Below are positions 26,463 to 33,309 of a stretch of DNA of 39,453 nucleotides, piece after piece. The translations under genes were made by a program, and so were the position numbers. Under the pieces are notes generated by a model, which was not told where the DNA came from, ran no database searches, and worked only from the letters and a program-made list of their open reading frames with translations. How positions within the stretch are numbered: position 1 is the stretch's first letter; the number at the start of each line of letters is the position of its first letter. The stretch is from an uncultured Bacteroidota bacterium (GTDB lineage Bacteria; Bacteroidota; Bacteroidia; Chitinophagales; Chitinophagaceae). Location of the stretch: assembly GCA_903881585.1 (NCBI GenBank), contig CAIRTW010000124.1, positions 1-39,453 on the forward strand, in the 5' to 3' direction.

Positions 26463-26876
26463 ATGAAAAACCTTGTATTAATTGCTGAAAAGCAAGACGG
26501 GCATTTCTGGGGTACCGCCGAAAAGAAGAGCGGGTTCATGGCGACTGGCCAAGGAGACACGCTCCTGGAATTGATACAAAATGTAAAAGATTCGATGACA
26601 GATTACCAGGAACATGAAGGGCAAACCGATAAGTTTTGGAAAAGCCTTGACATCGAACATGTAAAATTCGATATCAAGTATGATCTCGAGGCTTTTTTTG
26701 AAAGATTTAATTATCTGAACTTATCAAAAATTGCAGAAAGGGTAGGCATTAACAGGAGCTTGCTGAACCAATATTCTACAGGAATAAAGTGTCCATCATT
26801 AGAACAGGCAAAGAAAATAGAAGATACGATCCATGACTTGGCTAAAGAAATGGCTGAAGTAAGGCTGGTTGCTTAG
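26463..26876 (+). CDS. hicB: HicB antitoxin with HTH
   Basis: A 137-residue antitoxin. The N-terminal part (LVLIAEKQDGHFWGTAEKKS, then GDTLLELIQNVKDSM) is a degenerate RNase-H-like HicB domain that should occlude HicA. The C-terminal helix-turn-helix (LSKIAERVGINRSLLNQYST, then CPSLEQAKKIEDTIHDLA) should bind the palindrome upstream of hicA. The gene converges with the minus-strand GT2 with 37 bases between stops. Confidence 0.9.
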   Translation: MKNLVLIAEKQDGHFWGTAEKKSGFMATGQGDTLLELIQNVKDSMTDYQEHEGQTDKFWKSLDIEHVKFDIKYDLEAFFERFNYLNLSKIAERVGINRSLLNQYSTGIKCPSLEQAKKIEDTIHDLAKEMAEVRLVA

Positions 26877-26913
26877 AATTATGATACCACCCAATATCTC
26901 AACCAGTTGAATC

Positions 26914-27834
26914 CTAATATCTTAGCCGTGCTTCAACTTTGCGTAAATAGTCAAGCGTTCGTTTACTTACTGTGCACTTCTTCTCAGTAAAGGGTATTTT
27001 AATTATTTGCCAAACCGATGCAAAAAATGTTCCCACGTGGCCTTTGGACATACGCAGATATTGTATGGCCCAACTTACTGAAGTAGTCACAAAATATTTA
27101 AAAGGCAAATAGCGCCACGCCACCTTGCTTTTATTGATCCACTGCATCTGCAGCTTTTTATAATTGGGTGCGCGGCCCAACGCAGACTCTTTATGGGCTA
27201 TGGTAACGCTGTTATCAAAACCTATGGTGTAGCCCGCATCCAGTATGCGGTAGGCCAGGTCATATTCTTCCATGCCATAGTGGAAGTCGGTAGGGTAGAG
27301 CCCGGTTTTCTTCATTACTTCTGCCCTGGTGATGTTCGCCCCGCCGGCGAAGTAGGCAGTTAAAAATCGTGGGTTCAACTTATACTTTTCATACATCTTG
27401 TGGGGGAACGCGGTTATCTGCACTTCCTTATTTTCATAGTAAATGACCCGGAAGGTGATGACTCCCGTATTCGCTTCTTTAAAAAAGGGTTCATCGAAAA
27501 GAGTTGACAGCTTATGCAGATCACCGGGAGCTGTAAAAGCCATATCGTCATCTATATTTAGGAGCAGGGTGCCTATAGCTATTTGCATCAGTTTGTTGCG
27601 GCCCTTAGCTACCCCCAGGTTTGTATCCGATAAAATATATTGTGCCCTCAGCTGAGGATGCGTATTTACATAATTCACCACCTCATCATAAGGCTCCGTT
27701 GACGCATTATTCAGGATCAGTATCTCTTCCAGCACTTCGTCAGCGCCTGTTTGCTCACCAAGATTTATCAGCAGCTCCAGCAAGTCCGCCGGGCGATTGT
27801 AGGTAATAATGAGTATGGAAATGCGTTCGGGCAT
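26914..27834 (-). CDS. family 2 glycosyltransferase (non-processive)
   Basis: A 306-residue soluble or peripheral GT2. ISILIITYNRPADLLELLIN opens the GT-A fold, LNNASTEPYDE is the nucleotide-binding acidic motif, and NIDDDMAF carries the DxD metal site. GMEEYDLAYRI is the (E/D)ED-type base motif. There is no QxxRW motif and no multi-helix membrane domain, so it probably adds single sugars, for example to a surface glycan. TAAATTTG at 27842-27849 on the minus strand is a good -7 box. No polysaccharide genes adjoin it, so the acceptor is unknown. Confidence 0.88.
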   Translation of the reverse strand: MPERISILIITYNRPADLLELLINLGEQTGADEVLEEILILNNASTEPYDEVVNYVNTHPQLRAQYILSDTNLGVAKGRNKLMQIAIGTLLLNIDDDMAFTAPGDLHKLSTLFDEPFFKEANTGVITFRVIYYENKEVQITAFPHKMYEKYKLNPRFLTAYFAGGANITRAEVMKKTGLYPTDFHYGMEEYDLAYRILDAGYTIGFDNSVTIAHKESALGRAPNYKKLQMQWINKSKVAWRYLPFKYFVTTSVSWAIQYLRMSKGHVGTFFASVWQIIKIPFTEKKCTVSKRTLDYLRKVEARLRY

Positions 27835-27841
27835 ATGGTGG

Positions 27842-27849
27842 CAAATTTA
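27842..27849 (-). promoter_or_regulatory. -7 promoter box for the GT2 gene
   Basis: TAAATTTG on the minus strand is an exact TAnnTTTG match, seven bases before the ATG. A TTTG lies 16 bases upstream of it within the adjacent repeat (27862-27886), slightly close for a -33 box. Confidence 0.45.
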
Positions 27850-27861
27850 CAAGAAAACCTA

Positions 27862-27886
27862 CCCCCAAACCCCTAGAGGGGGCTTT
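27862..27886 (+). repeat. dispersed palindromic repeat, copy 1
   Basis: CCCCCAAACCCCTAGAGGGG followed by GCTTT. It is nearly the same as the copy at 31975-31998 and forms a short C/G stem (CCCCT with AGGGG). It lies in the region between the diverging GT2 and oxidoreductase genes. Confidence 0.7.
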
Positions 27887-28013
27887 GCAGGAGAATATAT
27901 TTTCGACTTTTCTGCTTGCCTTAGATTTACAACACCAGGCGATACTCTATGTTCAAATAAAGGTGCTCAATAGTAAAGTTATGCTGAAGGAATAAAAACA
28001 GCTAAATTTATGA

Positions 28014-28034
28014 CTCCCCTTCAGGGGGTGGGGG
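28014..28034 (-). repeat. dispersed palindromic repeat, copy 2 (inverted, diverged)
   Basis: On the minus strand CCCCCACCCCCTGAAGGGG, then AG. It is in the opposite orientation to copy 1 and ends one base before the ATG of the oxidoreductase gene, so it occupies the place of a ribosome binding site. Confidence 0.5.
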
Positions 28035-28035
28035 T

Positions 28036-29172
28036 ATGTTTAGCTATTGGGAACAACAGAGTTTTTCGCATTATGACCATATAGTGGTAGGCGCCGGCAT
28101 TGTGGGCCTTTGCGTGGCTATAGGGCTGCGGGAACGTTATCCGCAAGCCAGTGTACTGATACTGGAGCGTGGGCTGTTGCCCACCGGTGCCAGCACGCGG
28201 AACGCTGGCTTTGCCTGCATGGGCAGCGCCACAGAGCTGCTGGACGACCTGCAGCATGCGAGTGAACCGGAGGTAGTGGGTTTATTTGCGGCAAGAAAAA
28301 AAGGCCTGGAGCGATTGAGAAAGATGCTTGGTGATAACAAGATAGGATACCAGGAAAACGGGGGCTATGAGCTGATCAGCAAACAGGAAACGGCAGCATT
28401 AGACAAGCTGGACTATCTGAATGGTTTGCTAAAACCAATTACGGGAAAAGATGCCTTTAAACCTGCTAGTGAGCGGCTGTCTGAATTCGGCTTTGCAGGA
28501 GCATATTCAAAAGCGCTTATAGAAAATACCTGCGAAGGAGAGCTGAACAGCGGCATGATGATGCGCGCACTGCTGGATATGGCTGCGCAATGCGGCGTGG
28601 AGGTAAAGACGGGTGCCTCAGTCCTTGATTTTGAAGAGGAGGAAAAGCAGGTAATTGTGCGTGTAAAGGATCCCTTCCGCACGGATGTATGGCCGCTTAG
28701 CTGCAGCACAATAAGCATCTGCACAAATGCATTCACCAAAAGTCTGCTCCCTGATGTGGATGTAACTCCCGGCCGCGGACAGGTGTTAGTTACACAGCCC
28801 ATACCCGGACTGAAATTCAAAGGCATCTATCATTTCGACAAAGGATATTATTACTTCCGCGAAATAGATGGAAGAGTGCTGTTTGGCGGCGGCAGGAACC
28901 TCGATTTTGAAACGGAAAACACAACAGATTTTTCCCTGAACTCACTGATACAATCAGACCTCGAGCAAAAACTGTCAGACATTATTTTACCCGGTATGCA
29001 TTTCCAGGTAGCGCAGCGCTGGGCCGGCATTATGGCCTTTGGTGTCAATAAATATCCTATAGTAAAATCATTCTCGACACGTGTATATGGCGCGTTCCGT
29101 ATGGGTGGTATGGGCGTAGCATTAGGCAGTGAGACTGCTGCGCAGCTGGTGGCACAGCATGAAGCGATATAG
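28036..29172 (+). CDS. FAD-dependent amino-acid oxidoreductase (DadA/DAO family)
   Basis: A 378-residue flavoprotein of the glycine/D-amino-acid oxidase family. The N-terminal Rossmann motif VVGAGIVG (residues 17-24) ends with Glu in LILERG for ribose binding. TGASTRNAGFACMGS is the typical FAD-contact segment, LFGGGRNLDFE and FRMGGMGVALGSETA are the C-terminal FAD-binding stretches. There is no signal peptide. The start abuts a palindromic repeat, so its translation signal is unusual. The substrate cannot be fixed: proline, glycine or a D-amino acid are all possible. Confidence 0.87.
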   Translation: MFSYWEQQSFSHYDHIVVGAGIVGLCVAIGLRERYPQASVLILERGLLPTGASTRNAGFACMGSATELLDDLQHASEPEVVGLFAARKKGLERLRKMLGDNKIGYQENGGYELISKQETAALDKLDYLNGLLKPITGKDAFKPASERLSEFGFAGAYSKALIENTCEGELNSGMMMRALLDMAAQCGVEVKTGASVLDFEEEEKQVIVRVKDPFRTDVWPLSCSTISICTNAFTKSLLPDVDVTPGRGQVLVTQPIPGLKFKGIYHFDKGYYYFREIDGRVLFGGGRNLDFETENTTDFSLNSLIQSDLEQKLSDIILPGMHFQVAQRWAGIMAFGVNKYPIVKSFSTRVYGAFRMGGMGVALGSETAAQLVAQHEAI

Positions 29173-29209
29173 ATGTCCCACACCTTAACCAATTACCTTG
29201 TTACATGTG

Positions 29210-29242
29210 AGATTTGACAACTTTTAAAAAGTTGTCAAATCT
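29210..29242. terminator. bidirectional terminator between convergent genes
   Basis: AGATTTGACAACTTTT and its exact reverse complement meet around one central A, giving a stem of up to 16 bp with A/T-rich centre. It lies between the stops of the oxidoreductase (29172) and maf (29257) and would serve both. Confidence 0.7.
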
Positions 29243-29256
29243 GAGTGTAAAAATCG

Positions 29257-29835
29257 TTAGAATTCGCGCGAACCGGCAAACTCCGCCAGCCGGATACACA
29301 CCTCACCTATCGGCAATCCCATCACGTTGTAATAATCGCCGTTTATCTTCTCAATACTTGTCACGCCTATCCATTCCTGTATAGCATAGGCACCTGCTTT
29401 ATCAAACGGTTTGTAGTGCGATACATAATGTTCTATCTGTGCATCGGTAAGGTTGCGGAAATAAACCTCGGTTGTTGTTGAAAAGCAGATCTCTTTATTT
29501 CCCTTGCGCATACATACGCCCGTAACAACAGTGTGCATCCTGCCAGACAGTTGCTTTAAAATTTCTATGGCGTGTGCCGCGTCTTTTGGCTTACCCAGTA
29601 TATGTTCATCCAGCAACACCAGGGTGTCGGCTGCTATTACAATTGCATCATTTACCTGGTGAGAAACAGCGTCTGCCTTTTTACGGGCCAGGTGTTCTGG
29701 TACCTGCGTTGCGGGCATCCCTGGCGGATTGGTCTCATCCACGTCGGCTATGAACACTTCAAATTGCAATTCCGCCATTTCCATAAGTTGCTTACGGCGG
29801 GGCGACTGTGACGCGAGTATGATTTTATGTTGCAT
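29257..29835 (-). CDS. maf: Maf family nucleotide pyrophosphatase
   Basis: A 192-residue nucleoside triphosphate pyrophosphatase, which hydrolyses non-canonical or specific NTPs (dTTP/UTP in the YhdE branch) and can affect septation. Family motifs: ASQSPRRKQLM (residues 8-18), DVDET, IAADTLVLLD with the catalytic Asp, and KPFDKAGAYAIQEWIG, plus INGDYYNVMGLP near the end. Length is normal. Its ATG overlaps the stop of the prenyltransferase gene by 11 bases, so they are co-translated. Confidence 0.95.
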   Translation of the reverse strand: MQHKIILASQSPRRKQLMEMAELQFEVFIADVDETNPPGMPATQVPEHLARKKADAVSHQVNDAIVIAADTLVLLDEHILGKPKDAAHAIEILKQLSGRMHTVVTGVCMRKGNKEICFSTTTEVYFRNLTDAQIEHYVSHYKPFDKAGAYAIQEWIGVTSIEKINGDYYNVMGLPIGEVCIRLAEFAGSREF

Positions 29836-30772
29836 AGTTTGGATATAATTGAAGATAGTAAACTATAAATGAACCGATGCCAAGCAGCATGATAAATTTA
29901 AGATAGCGGCTTGCAAGATGATAATGCCGTTCGGAGTGGCCCCGGAGCAGAAATACAGTCCATGTGCTGATCGACAGCGCCAAGACAGCTACATACAATG
30001 ACATGGGGCCATAATTATGTGTGAACAGTACAAAAGAAGCGATGCAAATGGGCACGATAGCTAATAATGATAAGGCTGTTGTAAAATGCCTGGAGAATTC
30101 AAGCCCCTTTTTAATAGGCATAGTGATGCAGCCTTCCGCAGCATCGCCTTTAATGTCTTCCATATCCTTTACTATTTCGCGCATCCACGTGAGCATGAAA
30201 GCGAAATATGCGTAGGCCGCTAGTATCCACACCGGCAACGATGTGGGGTAATTGCCGATCGTCTTTTTTACAAGCGGAAAATGAATTTCGATCTGTAATA
30301 TGGGCTCATATACCACCAGCACAAGTATGGTCAGCGAAGCAAGAAATGCAACAACAACATTGCCTGTAATATATTGCCGCTTAAATTTAGTGGAGTAGAA
30401 CCACAGCAGTAATGTGCAGCCCACCTGGAGCAGCAGCCATTCGGGATGGTGTGCCGGTATTGCAACGCAAGCAGCAAGGCAAAGTGCTGCAGCATTCAGC
30501 ATGGAATGAGCGATGATAGCCTGTTTGCGGGGTATCGCATATTCCAACACCACTTTACCAGGTTTATTTACCATGTCTATTTTAATGTCAAAATAGTCAT
30601 TGATAATATAACCAGCAGCAGCAATCAGGATCGTTGACAAAGAGAGCATAGAGAACTGGGGTATATCCAACACTCTGGGCTCTTCAAATAAAATAATGCA
30701 CCACCACGCAAGCAACTGCGTGAGAAAAATAATGAGTAGATTTTTCCAGCGTATCAGCCTGAGCCAAGCCAT
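29825..30772 (-). CDS. UbiA family prenyltransferase
   Basis: A 315-residue integral membrane prenyltransferase, about eight or nine helices. ATG at 30772 (MAWLRLIRWKNLLIIF) is chosen over a TTG at 30799. The first Asp-rich motif NDYFDIKIDMVNKP binds the prenyl diphosphate magnesium, and the second is KDMEDIKGD. It resembles the geranylgeranylglycerol-phosphate geranylgeranyltransferase-like UbiA proteins of Bacteroidota rather than UbiA or MenA proper, as it lies next to maf and not in a quinone operon. A TATCTTTG box is at 30797-30804 on the minus strand. Its substrate is uncertain. Confidence 0.9.
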   Translation of the reverse strand: MAWLRLIRWKNLLIIFLTQLLAWWCIILFEEPRVLDIPQFSMLSLSTILIAAAGYIINDYFDIKIDMVNKPGKVVLEYAIPRKQAIIAHSMLNAAALCLAACVAIPAHHPEWLLLQVGCTLLLWFYSTKFKRQYITGNVVVAFLASLTILVLVVYEPILQIEIHFPLVKKTIGNYPTSLPVWILAAYAYFAFMLTWMREIVKDMEDIKGDAAEGCITMPIKKGLEFSRHFTTALSLLAIVPICIASFVLFTHNYGPMSLYVAVLALSISTWTVFLLRGHSERHYHLASRYLKFIMLLGIGSFIVYYLQLYPNYAT

Positions 30773-30897
30773 GGTTTTAGAGAAATATTCTATGCTCAAA
30801 GATAGGCGACGTTAGTCAAAACGAGTGAAGCCTTTAGCTACATAACAGAATCTCGCGACTAACTACCATATACTAAGTTACCATCAACTATCGAAAG

Positions 30898-32070
30898 CTA
30901 CTCCCAATCAGGGTACTCCCCATTCCAGTGGATCTTTTCTCCCACCTGGTTAAGGCCAAATAGTTTATTCAACGCCATGGTGATGCTGAATTCATTATAT
31001 GCCCCTGAAACATAGTAATAGGTGCGTGCGTAGTGTATCTGGAATTTGTTGAGGTTAAGCCCTGCACCAAAGGCAAACCCCGCAAGGCCGGGCTGGCTCT
31101 GCAATGCAAGTTCTTTGCGCTGCAGGTCGTTGTAGGAAACGGTGATCGTCACGCGTTTTGCAAGTGTAAGCTCTCCAGCAAAAATGAAATGGCGGAACAG
31201 TTTATCACCAAAATGCGATCCATTGTCTTTCACCGTATCGGTAGTGCCAAGGCTGTTGGTGCCGGTAAGGTCAGTAGGGTTTGCATAGCGTATATCCCAC
31301 TCATACAGGTGCTGCACAGTGGCTATGAGGCGCAACGGCAGGTGCTTGAATTTTTTAGAAGCGCCCAGTTGCAGGTCGAAGGGCAAAGGTTCAGAAGGGT
31401 TAGACGTATTGTACTTCTGTATCATCACACCCATATTTTTAGCCACTACACCGATGTCCCAAAGAGTGCTTGTATCAAAATAGTTGATGCCTACGTCCAC
31501 CAGTGCCGCAGAACCTTTATATTGGTATAAAGATGAATTTGCAAACTTAATATCAGCTCCGTACCGCCAGTGCTCGAGATAAGAGCGCGAAGCCCCCAGG
31601 GTCGCAGCATAGTCCACAGCATGAAACTCGCCTATCACGTTTCCAACGTTGTTGGTTTGGTCGAAGGCGCCATAATTCAGGTATTGCATTCCGAAGAAGA
31701 ATGAGGTATTGATCTTTGGCATGTAGTAGCCATATTGCAGGTTGCCAATGTTGATGCCGGCAAAGAAGTTTGTATATACAAGTTGCAGCTCGTTGTGCAT
31801 CCCCGGCCGCATCATTGCCGGGTTCTGGAGTGCAAGTGCTATATCATTGTCCGGATCGGCCACACTGATACCGCCAAGAGCAGAAACATGGGGCGCATTC
31901 GACAAATTCAGGTATTCAAAGGCCGACTGGCCACCGTTTACCTGCGCTGAGGCGCAATAGCAAAGAAAACAAAACCCCCAAACCCCTAAAGGGGCTTTCC
32001 CATAAAGTGCAGACCTCAGGAACTTACTAACTGTATTTTTAGATTGCTTTTTATTCTGGTCAGACTGCAT
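30898..32070 (-). CDS. porQ: type IX secretion system protein PorQ
   Basis: A 390-residue outer-membrane beta-barrel of the PorQ/PorV/FadL type. In T9SS, PorQ takes part in the attachment machinery that handles cargo reaching the surface. The mature start GGQSAFEYLNLSNAPHVSAL is the family signature, followed by ALQNPAMM and many amphipathic strands. The signal peptide is odd: residues 25-32 (KAPLGVWG) are encoded by a dispersed palindromic repeat (31975-31998). It follows fabI after 107 bases. The several T9SS-tailed proteins in this window are its likely clients. Confidence 0.9.
   Translation of the reverse strand: MQSDQNKKQSKNTVSKFLRSALYGKAPLGVWGFCFLCYCASAQVNGGQSAFEYLNLSNAPHVSALGGISVADPDNDIALALQNPAMMRPGMHNELQLVYTNFFAGINIGNLQYGYYMPKINTSFFFGMQYLNYGAFDQTNNVGNVIGEFHAVDYAATLGASRSYLEHWRYGADIKFANSSLYQYKGSAALVDVGINYFDTSTLWDIGVVAKNMGVMIQKYNTSNPSEPLPFDLQLGASKKFKHLPLRLIATVQHLYEWDIRYANPTDLTGTNSLGTTDTVKDNGSHFGDKLFRHFIFAGELTLAKRVTITVSYNDLQRKELALQSQPGLAGFAFGAGLNLNKFQIHYARTYYYVSGAYNEFSITMALNKLFGLNQVGEKIHWNGEYPDWE
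31975..31998 (+). repeat. dispersed palindromic repeat, copy 3, inside porQ
   Basis: CCCCCAAACCCCTAAAGGGG followed by CTTT, nearly identical to the copy at 27862-27886. Read on the minus strand it encodes KAPLGVWG in the PorQ signal peptide. Confidence 0.75.
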
Positions 32071-32158
32071 GAAACTCGTTTGATATAGCTATGATAAGGC
32101 TCTTAAAACGCACTAATAGTAATAATATTGCCCCGTACATAACGTGGGAAACTTCCCT

Positions 32159-32177
32159 CCTGCCTGCCGCAGGCAGG
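32159..32177. repeat. 19-base GC-rich palindrome after fabI
   Basis: CCTGCCTGC, C, GCAGGCAGG: nine-base perfect arms. It abuts the fabI stop codon (32178-32180) and may act as a hairpin for 3' end stability or attenuation before porQ. Confidence 0.75.
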
Positions 32178-32996
32178 TTAGGGGCGAGGGGTCATCTCTT
32201 CCACTATTGCTGTGCTCACCCCGGTATTGGAGAAACCACCATCGTGGAACAGGTTTTGCATAGTTACCATACGTGTGTAATCGCTGAACAGCATTACGCA
32301 ATAGTTGGCGCAGTCTTCCGCGCTGGCATTGCCAAGGGGCGACATTTTTTCGGCATAATGGAAAAATACATCGAACCCCGCCACTCCCGACCCGGCTGTA
32401 GTTACCGTTGGCGACTGCGAAATGGTATTCACCCGTACCTTCTTTGCAAAACCGTAGTGGTAACCAAAACTGCGGGCAATGCTTTCCAGCAGTGCCTTGG
32501 CATCGGCCATGTCGTTATAGCCGGGGAAAGTGCGCTGTGCTGCTATGTAGCTAAGGCCAAGTATAGAGCCCCATTCTTTCATTGCATCGGCTTTCATTGC
32601 TGCCTGGCAAACGCGGTGCAGCGACAATGCCGAAATATCCAGCGTTTTCAGGAAATTCTCGTAGCTGGTGTTTGTGTACTCAATGTTCTTGCGCACATTT
32701 GGCGACATACCTATACTGTGCAGAATAAAGTCCACTTTACCGCCCAGTATTTCCATGCTTTTCGCCATCAGGTTATCAAGGTCTGCAGTAGATGTGGCAT
32801 CTGCGGGTATCACCTGTGCATTGCACAGTTTTGCCAGTTCGTTTATCTTGCCCATGCGCAATGCTATCGGGGCATTGGTAAGCACTATTTCAGCGCCTTC
32901 TGCCACAGCGGCAAGTGCGGTTTTCCAGGCGATGGAGCGCTCATCGAGTGCGCCGAAAATGATCCCTTTTTTTCCTTTCAGTAATTGGTTTGGCAT
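32178..32996 (-). CDS. fabI: enoyl-[acyl-carrier-protein] reductase FabI
   Basis: A 272-residue short-chain dehydrogenase that carries out the last reduction of fatty-acid elongation with NADH. LKGKKGIIFGALDERSIAWK is the FabI nucleotide-binding start, HSIGMSP is typical, and YNDMADAKALLES carries the Tyr-x6-Lys catalytic pair. RVNTISQSPTVTTAGSGVAG and FHDGGFSNTG follow. The last residues (MTPRP) look like an extension from an adjacent palindromic repeat rather than the normal end. It precedes porQ on the same strand. The upstream TACTTTTA is one base from a -7 box. Confidence 0.95.
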   Translation of the reverse strand: MPNQLLKGKKGIIFGALDERSIAWKTALAAVAEGAEIVLTNAPIALRMGKINELAKLCNAQVIPADATSTADLDNLMAKSMEILGGKVDFILHSIGMSPNVRKNIEYTNTSYENFLKTLDISALSLHRVCQAAMKADAMKEWGSILGLSYIAAQRTFPGYNDMADAKALLESIARSFGYHYGFAKKVRVNTISQSPTVTTAGSGVAGFDVFFHYAEKMSPLGNASAEDCANYCVMLFSDYTRMVTMQNLFHDGGFSNTGVSTAIVEEMTPRP

Positions 32997-33166
32997 ATTG
33001 GTTATTTATACAGGCGGTAAAAGTAGAAAAAAACGGGCAGTTATCTTGTTTTATCCGCGATTGGCCCAACGGTACAGAATATTTGCCCTGTCTCCTTGTA
33101 GCGGGTACCTGCACAACCAATATGTGAGTTATATTTTAGTTATATTTGAACTACATAACGAAACTT

Positions 33167-33293
33167 ATGAAAATCCTTTCCACCATCCTTCTTTGTTTTT
33201 GCAGCACCGGACTATGGCGAATATGTTTATGCAATGCTGGTAAACTTCGGCATGAGGTATAACTTCAGGCATAAAGCACAGCCGCGATCTTAA
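33167..33293 (+). pseudogene. remnant of an outer-membrane barrel protein gene
   Basis: An ATG at 33167 begins MKILSTILLCFCSTG, which looks like a signal peptide, but the frame soon ends after 31 codons. In the +1 frame, from about 33214, DYGEYVYAMLVNFGMRYNFRHK runs to TAA at 33291-33293 and resembles a C-terminal beta-barrel strand. The pattern suits a gene that lost its middle by deletion. Both pieces are short, so chance is possible. The rest of the 32997-33309 gap holds no other feature I can support. Confidence 0.4.
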
Positions 33294-33309
33294 GATAGCA
33301 AGAGATTGC

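Noticed and set aside
26914-27834. Membership of this GT2 in the polysaccharide cluster
   Set aside because: It lacks the processive QxxRW motif and membrane helices, is on a separate transcript and is over 6 kb from the cluster.
32091-32984. 297-codon open frame on the plus strand
   Set aside because: It is antisense to fabI, is rich in Cys and His in a patternless way and has no family features.
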